Positions 12,201 to 23,020 of a stretch of 64,000 nucleotides of DNA are shown here, piece after piece. The translations under genes were made by a program, and so were the position numbers. A model generated the notes under the pieces. It ran no database searches and was not told the DNA's origin. It saw nothing but the letters and a program-made list of their open reading frames with translations. This stretch comes from Brasenia schreberi (lineage: Eukaryota; Streptophyta; Magnoliopsida; Nymphaeales; Cabombaceae). Position 1 is the first letter of the stretch, and each line of letters starts with the position of its first letter. The DNA lies in contig JAYKKT010000088.1 in NCBI GenBank assembly GCA_036023115.1, positions 1,659,501 to 1,723,500 on the forward strand, given 5' to 3'.

Positions 12201-15200
12201 ATTTAATTACTTATAAGAGTGGCTTATCACAAACACAAATTGATTACTTTATTTGTAGAAAAAAAAAGATAGAGCGTGTTGTAAAGATTGTAAGGTAATT
12301 CCAGGAGAAAGCTTAACCACCCAACATCGACTTTTAGTTATGGATTTACAAATAAAAAAATGGACAAAGAAGAAAAGAGTGCATCGAGCTTTTCGGACTA
12401 AATGGTGGAACCTCAAAAGCAAAAAAGAATATATATTTAAACAGAAAGTCCTTCAAGGAGATGTTTGGAATTATGTTGGCACACCCTCTGATATGTGGAA
12501 CAATATGGCTATACATATTAGGAAAGTGGCGAAAGATGTGTTAGGTGTATCTAAGGGAGGTGTACCGACACAAAAAGAAGCTTGGTGGTGGAGTGAAGTG
12601 GTACAAAATAAAATCAAGGCAAAGAGGGCATGTTACAAATTACATTATGCTAAGAAAACTAGTGAAACTTTAGAAGCTTATAAGAAAGTAAAGAAGGAAG
12701 CAAAAAAGGCCGTTAGTGAAGCAAAAGCTAAGATTTGGGAGGACTTATATAAAAAACTCAACTCAAAAGATGGTGAAAGAGATATTTTTAGGATAACTAG
12801 GGCTAGAGATAAGAAAACTAAAGATCTTAATTATGTTAGATGCATAAAAGACGAGGATGAAAAAATTCTAGTGGCAAATGATGATATAAGAAATAGATGG
12901 AAAAACTATTTTTATAATCTTTTTAATGAAAATAAAGATGTCAGTATTAGTTTAGGAGATTTAGCCAAGTCAGAAAAGTATATAAACCATAATTTCTACC
13001 GACGTATTCAAAAGAATGAAGTCAAAGAGGCTCTTAAACATATGAAGAGTGGTAAATCGGTTGGACCAGATAATATTCCTATAGAAGTTTGGAAAATACT
13101 AGGAGAAATAGGAATCACTTGGCTCACAAGACTATTTAATGAAATATGGAAAAACCAAAAGATGCCCGAGGAATGGAGAGCAAGTACACTTATACCCGTA
13201 TATAAGAATAAGGAAGACATTCAAAATTGTGCGAATTATCGAGGTATCAAGTTAATGAGTCATACTATGAAATTATGGGAAAGAATTATCGAACGTATGT
13301 TAAGACAAGTATCAAGTATAACAGAGAACCAATTTGGATTTATGCCAGGCAGATCTACTATTGAAGCGATTCACCTTTTGAGACATCTTATGGAACATTT
13401 TAGAGCAAAAAAAAAAGACCTTCACATGATATTTATTGATCTAGAAAAAGCTTATGATAGGGTACCGAGGGAGGTTCTTTGGAGAACTTTGGAAAAAAAA
13501 GGTATCCCATTGACATATATTAACCTTATAAGAGACATGTATGATGGTGCAAAAACATGTGTGAGGACTAATGAAGGAACGACAGACTTCTTTGAAGTTA
13601 ATATTGGGTTACATCAAGGATCAACTTTAAGTCCATACTTATTTATAATGGTGATGGATGAGTTAACAAAACATATTCAAGATGAAGTACCTTGGTGTAT
13701 GTTATTTGCAGATGACATTGTATTAGTGGAGGAGTTTAAGGAAAAAGTTAATAGAAAATTGGAACTATGGAGAAAAACATTAAAAAGCAAAGGCCTCCGA
13801 CTTAGTAGAACAAAGACATAATATATGGAATGTAAGTTTGATCATTTGGCTACTTCAGAGGACATAGAAATTAAAATTGGCACACATTTCATTCCCCAAA
13901 AGGAAAGTTTTAAATACCTAGGGTCAATTTTTCAAAGTGATGGAAGAATTGATGGAGATGTTACACATAGAATTAATGCTGGTTGGTTAAAATGGAGAGG
14001 AGCATCAGGTATTCTTTGTGATAAGAAGATACCATTAAAATTAAAAGGTAAATATTATAGAGCAGCAATTAGGCCTGCCATGTTTTATGGTTCTGAGTGT
14101 TGGGCAGTTAATCATCAACATGTACAAAAGATGTTTGTGACAGAAATGAAGATGTTGAGATGGATGAGTGGTCATACAAGAAAAGACCGTATACATAATG
14201 AGGTTATTAGAAACAATTAGGAGTGGCACAAATAGAGGATAAAATGAGAGAACATCGTTTAAGATGGTTTGGACATATAGAAAGAAGATCAAAAGAAGAA
14301 CCCGTAAGAAGGTTAGAAAAACTAAATTTGGAAAGTATTAAAAGAGGTAGAGGACGACCACAAAAGTGTTGGAAAGAAACAATAAAGAATGATCTAGCTT
14401 ATTGGGAGTTAACTGCTAACATGGCACACGATAGGGATATATGGAAACAAAGAATCCATGTAGCCGACCCCGTCTAGTATAGGAAAAGGCTTAGTTGTTG
14501 TTGTTGTTGTAAAGTAATCAATTTGTGTTTGTGATATGCCACTCTTATAAGTAATTAAATGTTCATCTCATTTTTTGAATATTGTATTGACTATAAAGAG
14601 ATCAAATGCCATAGCAAAATTTAAAATTTCCCTACCTTCCTCATTTATATCACCAAAACCAAAGTTTTCATGGATCCCTTGATATCCTAATGCCTCTTTA
14701 CCGACATGTTCATTTAAGTCTTCTCCTAAATAAATCATCTCCCTATGAATCACTTTATCTAACTCTTCCCCAAAAGTTCTTTATACTATCATCTAATCAT
14801 ACTTGGTGCATAAGCACAAACTATATTCAAAACCTCTGCTCCTAACACTGATTTCAACGTCATGATTCGGTCACCATATCATTGTATATCTACTATACTA
14901 TCTTTTAAATCTTTATTTATGATAATACCAACCCCGTTCCGAGCCTTTTCTTTACCTGAGTACCATAATTTAAAACCTATATCCTCTATCTCCTTTGCCT
15001 TTTCTCCAACCCATTTTGTATCTTGTAAACATAGAATATGAATCTTTCTCCGAATCATAGTATCTACCACCTCCATTAGCTTACCAGATAATGTTCCGAT
15101 ATTCTAAGAACCAATACGAATCTTATTATCTAGGATTAGCTTCCTTATCCTCGCATCCGTTCATATTCAAAATGCGAAGACCCTCTTTGAAAATTATTCA

Positions 15201-15312
15201 CTACATTCGAGTGATAATGTAGTGGGACTAATTTCTTTACTTACACCCGTCCATGATGTGGGAACCCTCTCTACAATTGATTCACTACATTCGAGCAAAA
15301 ATGTAGTGATTT
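9225..15312 (-). mobile_element. RTE-clade LINE (outer element), interrupted by a second LINE
   Basis: A minus-strand copy in two blocks, 9225-11390 (3' tail, reverse transcriptase, linker) and 14527-15312 (endonuclease and 5' part), split by a plus-strand element. Its protein can be followed only in pieces, for example [14 protein letters not shown] (damaged catalytic box), LNEHVGKEALGYQGIHENF and LCLQDTKWVGEKAKEIEDIG. The 3' tail is AACAACAACTAAG (sense TTAGTTGTTGTT). Flanks are TTTTTTTCCAAGTTA at 9210-9224 and 15312-15326, a target-site duplication of at least 15 bp. The 5' end stops about 205 bp inside the full-length start. Inactive: many stops and frameshifts, more diverged than the element inserted into it. 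Confidence 0.9.
11407..14510 (+). mobile_element. RTE-clade LINE (inner, nested element), nearly full length
   Basis: This copy lies inside the outer LINE and is bounded by a perfect 16-bp target-site duplication, AAAGTAATCAATTTGT, at 11391-11406 and 14511-14526. Order of domains: N-terminal double repeat, AP-type endonuclease from about 11620 (IGSWNIGTLSGKL, LCLQETKWVGEK, CAYAPQ, GGDLNGHVS, QTQIDYF), linker, reverse transcriptase ([57 protein letters not shown]) and a C-terminal domain ([29 protein letters not shown]). The largest open block is 12340-13821 (493 codons). Lesions seen by comparison with sister copies: GAA to TAA near 11795, CGA to TGA near 12191, GAA to TAA at 13819, and a one-base deletion near 14216. 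It lacks about 180 bp of the 5' leader. Tail (GTT)n ends at 14510. Confidence 0.93.
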
Positions 15313-15619
15313 TTTTTTCCAAGTTATGTGAAAAAAATTAATTTGCGAATGCAAGTCAACCATCTTCGGAGGTGGACACAACTTCTTTTACCAAGAGTTT
15401 GTGTTGGAACTTCACCATTAAAGACAATTGACAGTAATTTAAATATTTATGTTAAGAAATTAAGATATTGAAATTTTTAAATTTTATATTACATATAATT
15501 TTATTTTCTAACAATAAAAACTAAATGAACAAGATCTGAATAAGATATCGAAAGTTCTTTATATTAGTGACAGCAAGCCAAACAATTGACGGTCTTTCAT
15601 GTGCACAAGTTATCTTTTC

Positions 15620-15680
15620 TTTTTCTTGCATCAAACTCATGACCTTCACAATTCCAAACCCGTTAGCCCGGTGAACTATT
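15620..15680 (-). repeat. tRNA-type SINE fragment
   Basis: On the minus strand the sequence gives a TTCACCGGGCTAACGGGTTT block followed by GTCATGAGTTTGATGC, which matches the B-box region of the SINE pieces at 49776 and 58128. Only part of the element is present. Confidence 0.35.
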
Positions 15681-15736
15681 GTATTGTTCATTGTCTCCCA
15701 TTAAATCCTCCTTCGTCAGCCGAGCTGGACCGGATA

Positions 15737-15872
15737 TATATATAGAGAGATTGAATCCTATCCATCTCCACATCTTGCTTACTCATGCTCAACATTTCTT
15801 AGTTATAGAGAGAGAAAGAGAGAGATTGAATCCTATCCACTTATACATATGCTTACTCATGCTCAACATTTT
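15737..15872 (+). repeat. Two tandem (TA)n(GA)n-headed repeat ends
   Basis: Two consecutive units both start with TATA then GAGAGA, then GATTGAATCCTATCCA, then about 20 variable bases and CTTACTCATGCTCAACATTT. A third related head is at 62518 (GGATTGGATCCTATCCACC). They look like ends of small microsatellite-headed elements; no right-hand inverted end was identified. Confidence 0.45.
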
Positions 15873-16024
15873 CTTTGCGAACAAAAGTATAATAAAAATA
15901 TTTTTCATTATTTTTTATAATTTTAAAAAAAATTAAAATAAAACTCATGTCATTCAAACAACGAACATAACTGAACATGCATAAGTACATGATCCAATAA
16001 AAATATTATATATTAGATATTAAT

Positions 16025-16207
16025 AAATTCAAACAAATTTCAATCATCTCTATCTTTAATGATGGGTAATTGATATTTGAAATTTAAAAAAAATATTTAT
16101 GTGAATAAAATATACCTACAAAAGTATATATATACTTTTATTTTATATATTCAAATCTCAATCATCCATCACACTAAAGATAGATGATTGAGATTTGTTT
16201 GAATTTT
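16025..16207. mobile_element. Foldback / MITE-like element
   Basis: The left arm at 16025-16060 (AAATTCAAACAAATTTCAAT, then CATCTCTATCTTTAAT) is the near-perfect reverse complement of the right arm at 16172-16207 (ACTAAAGATAGATGATTGAG, then ATTTGTTTGAATTTT). A partial third copy of the arm (TCAAATCTCAATCATCCATC) starts at 16151. There is no coding content. Class is uncertain; no target duplication could be fixed in the AT-rich flanks. Confidence 0.55.
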
Positions 16208-16512
16208 CTAACACTTAAGAGTGCTATTATATATCAGTCTTTCTAATTATATATATATTAGAGACGTTTTGTTAATTAAGTATCCTAAACAAATGACCCT
16301 TTATTTACTTAAATTTTTTATTTTCTCAAGAAAACTGAAGTCAAAAAGATCCTTTCACTTGCCTTAGACACAAATAAATTACTTTTAGGTAAAAGAAAAT
16401 TTAACAGAAAAAATCTTAAAACACTATTTTTCTTTTTAAAAAGACGAGTCGCTTCGGATTCTGTTGAACATACTCTTGTCATGTAGAATTAAAAAAGAAA
16501 AGGAGCACCGAC

Positions 16513-16615
16513 TGCGTTAGCTAAACGGTAGTGCGTTCTGGCCGCTTTTACTGCTGATGAGAGTTCGATTCCCGGTGTTGCTTGTGTGTTAGGCTTCGGT
16601 TTCCTCTTGCAACCA
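16513..16615 (+). repeat. tRNA-derived SINE with A and B boxes
   Basis: Reads TTAGCTAAACGGTAGTGCG (A-box like) and, about 35 bases on, AGTTCGATTCCCGGTG (close to the B-box consensus GGTTCGANNCC), then TGTGTTAGGCTTCGGTTTCC, then an A/G-rich tail. The acceptor-stem halves do not pair properly and the A-box region departs from tRNA consensus, so this is a tRNA-derived SINE rather than a tRNA gene. It lies just upstream of the RIN13-like gene leader. Confidence 0.55.
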
Positions 16616-17126
16616 AAGGGAAAAGAAAAGGAAAAGAAGACTCTTGCATTGCAGCTTGCATCTTTCGGTGATTGTTCGTAGGGTTTTAAGAAACTCCGCG
16701 CTTTCTTTCTTTCTCTTTCGCCTTCCCTTTGAGCTTGCTCAAACGCTCTCTTCTTGGGAAATCTTCAGACAGGTTGAAATCCAGAAACCGTTCGCGCTGA
16801 TGTCTGGTCACTCTGAGTTTCGGAACTGATGAAAGTTTCATCAAACGACTGACGAGTAGAGTATTTGTCCTCCTTTGCGGGTTATCCGTAATCTTTTTTC
16901 TGGGAAATCCCTCTTCTGCTTAAATTATCCTCCTTTTCTTCCGGGGTTTCCGAAAAATTTTATATGGAAATCCCTCTTCTGATTGAATTACGCGTTGGGT
17001 ATCATCAGGATTTCGTATTGTAATTGATTCTTCGGTACCCACTTCAATTTTCGGCTCTCAGATTCCGTTTATAAGATTTGTTCATAAGATCGTCGTACGC
17101 TCTGCTCTGAATTTTGGCTCTGAAGC

Positions 17127-20100
17127 ATGGGTTCGTCGTCAGTGATCGTCGATATCAGTTCGGACGAAGAGAGCGACGACGGAAACGGCCGGCCGGACCC
17201 CTTTCTAGATTGGGTCGACGATTTCCTCGATGATGGTCCTGGATCGAGCGACGTCATCGTCCTCGACGAGTTGCCTTCGGGCATTCCCGACGGGCGGAAG
17301 CGGGGTTTCTCCGAGAACGAACCGTTGTGCTATTTGTTCAATCCAAAGCGGAGCTGCCCGTCCAAGCTCGCGGGCAGTCCGGATGAAGATTGCGTGGTGT
17401 TGGACGGTGACCCCGACAAGCCCGATCCCGTTTTGGAGAAAGGTTGCGATGATTCAGATGATTTGGTCGTCATTGGCGTGAAGGGACCGGTGAGGGTTTT
17501 TCTGGATTCTGATTTCTCGATTGATTCTAGAATTGGATTTATTGGGAAATGGAGATCAAGACCATCCAGAACATATGCACGCTTGCCGTTCTTTACATTG
17601 CATTTTCTTTTAATAACTCTTTCCTGTCTTTTATCTTCTGCACGTTGTGAGTTTTTGTTTATAGTTGGTGATATTCCTCTGTCAACATAGGATTCATGCG
17701 TTGTTTTGATATTGGACTGCTTTAGGACTTCTTGGTTATGTTTCTCTGTGATGGATCGATGTGAGAGTTTTTGGTGGTGTACAGCTGCCTTGCTGTCCCT
17801 GTCTGCTGAATCTCTATGAATCTTTTACTATGTGAGTTAAGTTCGATGATAGGGATCAATACGTTGTCATAGTAGATATTGTGGCTCTAGAAGGCCAAGA
17901 ATAGTTCCACCTGAGGTAACCAAGCATGATCTCTCTGAGCAGGATTGTTGGCTGCTCATAATTGCGTCTATTAAATCATGACAATGTACCACCCAGAACA
18001 TGTTAGTGAAGTTTGCGATTTTGTAGTAGAATGCCGATAAAGGTCTGTGATTTGCATGTTGCCATTGCAATTCCTTTGCCATCAATCGCTTGCATGGCTT
18101 GTTAGGCAATCTCTATTGAATCAAGGGACGTTAGTATTCTTGAGCAACCATTTTTCTGTCACAGTTGTTACCCTTTCGGGCAAGAAACTTGAGAAATGGT
18201 TCAGATTGTCAAGATTGGTTTAGTGGTAGCATTTTCAATCGAGAATATCACGAGCATGCTTTTGTGTATAGCTTACGAATTTCTTCAATATCTACAGGGT
18301 TGCAATTCTCCATCGTATGGTAAATTTGGATCATGATGGCCATTGTGATTGCAAGGGCAACTTAGAAATCTGAGTTCCTGCAGTGTTGCTTAAATCCAGT
18401 AAAAGGACAACATTGGTATCGAATTGTGAAAGCTGAAACAAAATAGCAGATTGACCATTGGTAGAAAGCAATCTTTCTCTCTTGTCGTAAATTTGTTTAT
18501 TTAGGTAGTCTATGACTCTAGTCATGCATGGCTTGGGAACATGCTTTGGGAGCAACCGTGGACATGTTAACTGGACTCGGATTCAAGTTCTAGGTCAGAC
18601 ACATATGATTTCTGATGTTACTTAGAGCTGTTGGAGTCCATAGATCTCCAAGTCTCTCTTTTTGCTTTATCCATGTAGGATAGATCCAGGCGAGATCAAG
18701 TGTAACTCGTGGTCAGTTGGGGCCTGTAACCTACTTGTTCAATGCAATTTTATAAAATGGAGTGTTGAAAAGGGATATATGTTATGCTTGATAGTTGTGC
18801 ACATTAATGACTGATCAGATCGTTCTCTTCACTGGGAGACTACAAATTTATGCAACCACGTCTTTTTCAACCTACCACTGCATCGCACTGTCATTTGTTA
18901 TACCTATTAATTACGTAAGGTTCATTCTTCATTCCCTTCCTGCTGCTAGTTGTATCTGATATCCAAGTAACAAGAATCACAAGAAGTTTGTATGTACCAC
19001 TTGTGCATTTACTGATGCTTGATTGACCATATTCAATGAAATGTCTGCTTTTCAACATGTTCTTTTAGCGGTTCCTCAAAGGAAAAAAGTTTCCAAGTAT
19101 TTTGGGGTACCATTCCTATCGTGATGGATTCATTCACATTCATGAAGAGCAGTCGTACATTCTACTATTCTAGAATTTACATTTTCCTTGGAGGTAATAG
19201 TGATCTTCATTTCTTTTGGTGCTGAGCTCAACTATTCTTAATGGTCTACAGGTTGCATGCAGGGACTTCCCTCATTCACGTCATCTATGTGTCAAGTTCC
19301 CTTTCACAAGCACACCACATGAGAAATTCTGTGACTTGGTAGGATCTGCTGATAGGAATGTTTTCTTTTGTTATTTTCCTTTTCTTCTGCATTTAGTTTG
19401 GCTTTACTTGTAATTCCCTCACACTTACAAGTTAGGACCTTCCACAACAGTGCCATTGTTATGTCTGCGACATACATGCTCCATGTGCTTATTGGGGAAC
19501 TGGTGGTTCTCCTGGTGACCACTGTCACTCGTCTGATCATGAGGAGAAATGGAATATCCGAAGGAAAAAGTTCAAACTAGGACATTTTCAACCTGCAGTT
19601 CCACTTACGCCCACAAAAACTTCTATATCCGTAGCTTCAACTATGCATAAACCTATGGTGGTTTCTCTAACGCAATGCAGGACGGTTAGTCCAATCCCTT
19701 TACAGCAGCCTGGCTGCATGTCAAATAGACCAATCATTCACCCTCCTGATGGTTTTGTGGGGTCATTGCCAAGCATCATAAGGCGGAAACGTGATACACG
19801 ATCACCTTTAAGCCACAGTAGAAATGCTTTTCCTCAGGTTCGCTGTCACAAAGATTGGCTACCTCAGAGAGTTCCAAGACCTCAGAGAATACCAGATTAT
19901 TATCCTTCCCAGTTTTCATCCGTTGTACCTGCAAGTGCTGCTGGTGCTACAACAACCATTCAAATTGTGAACCATCCACATAATTATCGAGGGGCAGTGA
20001 CATCCATATCACGAAAGCGCCGGCACCCGTCACTGATGCCATCAGATGACTTTCAGCCCAGTAGAGTGGAAGAATTTTTTCTAGGCAATGACTCAGGCTT

Positions 20101-20620
20101 GGATACCTCACGGAACCTTTGCGTCAATGGTGATGGCAACCATATGTCGCAGAATCTCTTTACAAGTAGCAGTGAGCTTTTAAGCAATCCATCCTTCGTA
20201 CCTGATCCAACTTATGAATGTACATTGCCAGCTTCCACAACATCAGCTTTTGGTTCTGGTTGTGCTTCTCAATTTCCATCTGATGTATATGCCTCTAACA
20301 ACCAGGCTGCACCCCCTGATGTGATAGGTCCTCCGGGATCAGGAGATGGACGGGCATTGCTTGCACCTTTGAAAGTTCTCCCTGTACTTCCCATTAGAGA
20401 TGCAGCAGTGCCACTGGATGTGGTTTCTGATCCTTGTGGTCGAGGTTCTGCAACAGATGCCACCCTTGACCCTACACTTGAAACTTGGATATTTCAATCA
20501 GAGTCAGATAATGGAGATTCAGGGATCCCGGGACTGGACATTGTTTTGCCCGACTTGCTGATAGACCCAGCTGTGATTGGGGTGGACATAGGAAGTCCAT
20601 GGGGGAATGAAATTGCTTAG
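17127..20620 (+). CDS. RPM1-interacting protein 13 (RIN13)-like protein
   Basis: Three coding exons, 17127-17489, 19252-19338 and 19451-20620, join in phase 0 at GT-AG sites to give 539 aa. RIN13 is a plant nuclear protein that in Arabidopsis promotes resistance signalled by the NLR RPM1; the biochemical activity is unknown. Exon 1 is acidic with four short hydrophobic-acidic motifs (VIVDIS at 6-11, VIVLDE at 43-48, CVVLDG at 89-94, LVVIGV at 113-118) that resemble SUMO-interaction motifs. Exon 2 and the start of exon 3 carry the conserved block VACRDFPHSRHLC, FCDLCHCYVC, HAPCAYW and DHCHSSDHEEKW, rich in Cys and His and plausibly metal-binding. The rest of exon 3 is low-complexity and probably disordered, with basic patches (RRKRD, RKRRH). 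The family call rests on the Cys/His block and exon layout as remembered. The stop at 20618 is followed by a possible untranslated intron. Confidence 0.72.
17490..19251 (+). other. First intron of the RIN13-like gene
   Basis: The donor is GTGAGG at 17490, directly after codon 121; the acceptor is TCTACAG ending at 19251. The intron is about 1.76 kb, T-rich as usual for plant introns, and no transposon or internal exon was recognised. Reading into the intron gives a false C-terminal extension to 17690. Confidence 0.7.
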
Positions 20621-20671
20621 TCTAAAGTATTCTTATGAAATCCATGACTCGCTTTGGCAGTGAAACCACAG

Positions 20672-20764
20672 GTATGTTTCCTCTTTTTCAATTATGTAAC
20701 TGGTGTTTGAACAATGCAGCTTTAGACTCTATGGCTAGGTCTTACTCTGGGCATTTGCTCACAG
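20672..20764 (+). other. Probable intron in the 3' untranslated region of the RIN13-like gene
   Basis: Fifty bases after the stop codon, CCACAG is followed by GTATGT (20672); a consensus acceptor TTGCTCACAG ends at 20764, a 93-base T-rich interval. Splicing here would not alter the protein but could matter for nonsense-mediated decay control, since it is more than 50 bases beyond the stop. Sequence inference only. Confidence 0.45.
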
Positions 20765-22474
20765 GGGGAAGGTGCCGATGGCGTTGAGCTCTTGACTGCC
20801 GTCTAGCAGCCAAAGAGTCTTTCCACTATACTGACCTCCTTGGGGCTTCTTCATTTTGATCCTTCGTCCTCAGGCTCTGGATCTGACTTAGATCATACAT
20901 TAGGTTAATGTCACTTTAGTCGTGGAATATATATCAGATGATTCAAGAAAAAGATCCCTCAGGAGACGTGCTCTCTTGGGGTGACATGTACAGGATGAAC
21001 GACGCACTTGTTCTTGATGTCGGGAAGATCTGGTTGTCTTACATTAAGCTAATCTTGTCTATTATAATCCAATGAGGAGTTGTACAGATATTTGTCATTA
21101 TATATGATCCTTGTCTTCGGTCATGTTTTGTTGTGCTGAGATCGATATTCATCAGTGTTGAGAAAAGGATGGATATTAATCAAATTCTGTACAGATTCCC
21201 TTGTACAGTGGTAACTGTTATCGATCAGTTTTGGAACACCTTGCTTCAGGCGAAGCTACTAATTTGGAATTATTGTCACTAATGGTATTTGTTGATGCCG
21301 AAAAATCGAAAGGAATAGGTGATAAGTTCTCGTTAGGTTAGGCTCACGATAATGATGAGTTTCAAGGCACGACGAATGTAAGGTGATAGTTGCGTTATAC
21401 TTGACATTACAGTGTATAGGCAGCCTTGGTGAGACGGGTGAAAAGTTATTGAAAATCCAGAGAAGAGTTTAATTGTTGTCTTCTAGGTCTATAAATTGTA
21501 ATTATAATGTTCAAATAAGGAATTCAATTAATCACTAAGAATAAATGTAACTTAGCTTCTCGATGTCTTGGTATTATGTTTAATGTGCTAGTGTTATGCT
21601 TTATGTGCCACGTTTTTACCCTTTTCTTGAACATGTGATGCGTTGTTTGTCATATTTTTACCATTTCTATACTTGAACATATGATATCGACAACAATCGA
21701 TATACGTTCAATCGAATTTATGGAGACTCGTTTTTATGCTTTGTGTGTTGCATTTTTACTGTTTTCTTTACTTGAACATGTGATACCTTGTTTGTCGCAT
21801 TTTTGTCATTGTCCTTACTTGAACATATGATATCAATGACAATTGAGATACATTCAATCGAACTTTTAGAAACTTATTTTCATTGCATGTAGCCTTATCC
21901 ACCTTCCTCTTTGAGAATGAGGATAAGAGTTCTTTAGCATATGCCTCGCTTCATATCAAACTCGTACCGTACCAACGACTATCACAATGAGTAAGGGGAT
22001 TCGGTAGCATTTTGTTCAATTTCTCGTAAAATTAAATTCTCATCGGTACGTGTCGGTAGAATGTTTTCCCGGACTCCGATTTTCATATAAAAGAAACGGA
22101 AAGGGAAAAAATTGCACTATGATTAAATGGATACCTTTTATACGGAATCAAAAAAAGATGCAATGATTTCTTCCAACAAATCACCAACCAAAAATACATA
22201 TTATTCTTTTTATATTTAAATATACATATATTGTTCTCTCATTTATGTTAGACTTTTTTTTGATAATTTAGACTATTTATCTTTTTGATTGAACGATTAA
22301 GATTTAAAAAATAAAAGTAAAAGTAGATGTATCTATTATATATAGAGAGAGAGAGATTAGCTAACATATTGCATACAGGTTAAATATTTAAAGTAATACG
22401 ATAATATGTTGAATATATACCATTATAAGAAGTAGCCCATCATAAAATACCATGTATAGAAGTCACTTGTAGCA
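20765..22474. other. Intergenic stretch with an unclassified dispersed repeat
   Basis: No gene. From 21290 (GTTGATGCCGAAAAATCG) to about 21900 the sequence resembles 61345-61800 (GTTGATACCGCAAATAGAGG; both share AAAAGTTATTGAAAAT-like and GGAGACTC...CTTATCCA-like blocks), so both are copies of one repeat of unknown class. Inside it a 140-bp unit (starting TTATGCTTTATGTGCCACG at 21594 and TTATGCTTTGTGTGTTGCA at 21734) is repeated in tandem. Confidence 0.45.
21594..21873. repeat. 140-bp tandem duplication, two diverged copies
   Basis: Both units run from TTATGCTTT through TTGAACATGTGAT, TTGTTTGTC, TTGAACATATGATATC and ATTCAATCGAA to a T-rich end. The starts at 21594 and 21734 give a period of 140. 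Roughly 80 percent alike by eye. Confidence 0.7.
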
Positions 22475-22597
22475 CTCATAGAGTTAGTTCATCTGTTAAG
22501 GCTGGCTCTCTGCCTCATAGAACTCAAGTGGTGGGTTTGATTCACGGGGGTTGCATGCATGTACGTGTTAGGCTTAAGCCTTCCGTTTTAATAGAAA
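22475..22597 (+). repeat. tRNA-derived SINE
   Basis: A-box-like TAGTTCATCTGTTAAGGC followed about 45 bases later by the B-box-like GGGTTTGATTCACGGGGG, then GTACGTGTTAGGCTTAAGCC, a block that also follows the B box of the SINE at 16513. The end is A-rich (TTTTAATAGAAAATT). Confidence 0.5.
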
Positions 22598-22950
22598 ATT
22601 GTAACTTTGTGACATTAAGGGTCAGTATTTTGTGATTCAAGAGAAGGGGAGATGACTTTGTTAAACCTAAAAAAAGTGTGTGTGTTTTTTGGTAAGCAGC
22701 ACAGCTGCTCAAGTCAAGGGTAAAGTAAAGATGGAACCAAAGAGTTACTACAAACAGTTATAAGTTGGCTGGCAGGAGCCAAGCATCCAGTTCATACTGT
22801 GACAAATATGGAAGTCACCTCTGTCTTCTTAACCAGCAAACCCTTTTTCAAGCTTTCCTTTCTTCCTGTTACAAGCTGGCCATCTCATCATCACCCATTT
22901 CTTAGAACCTTCCCTCTCTACTTGTGATCTCCCAGTGCCTTGAACCAGCA

Positions 22951-23020
22951 GCAGTCTGGTCGGGTCAGGGAGCTTGTTTCGAGTTGCAGTCTGGTCAGGT
23001 CGGGGAGCTTGTTTCGAGTT
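22951..23020. repeat. 35-bp tandem duplication
   Basis: Two head-to-tail copies, 22951-22985 and 22986-23020, both reading GCAGTCTGGTCxGGTCxGGG then AGCTTGTTTCGAGTT, differing at only two positions. Possibly within the leader of the C2-domain gene. Confidence 0.8.

Larger units (their letters stand above)
15327..16512. other. AT-rich intergenic stretch with small inverted-repeat elements
   Basis: No gene. Contains a SINE-like piece (15620-15680), two tandem starts of the form (TA)n(GA)n followed by GATTGAATCCTATCCA (15737 and 15803), and a foldback element around 16025-16207. The rest is AT-rich with no recognised content. Confidence 0.5.

Noticed and set aside
13008..13220. 70-codon antisense frame seen again at 27235 and 48190
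   Set aside because: The repeat of the frame only reflects three copies of the same LINE; it is antisense to the reverse transcriptase.
16513..16590. Candidate tRNA gene
   Set aside because: A and B boxes are present but the acceptor and anticodon stems do not fold properly and SINE-like sequence follows; called a SINE.
21290..21900. LTR retrotransposon
   Set aside because: No paired long terminal repeats, primer-binding site, polypurine tract or gag/pol peptide could be found in the window, so the repeat is left unclassified.
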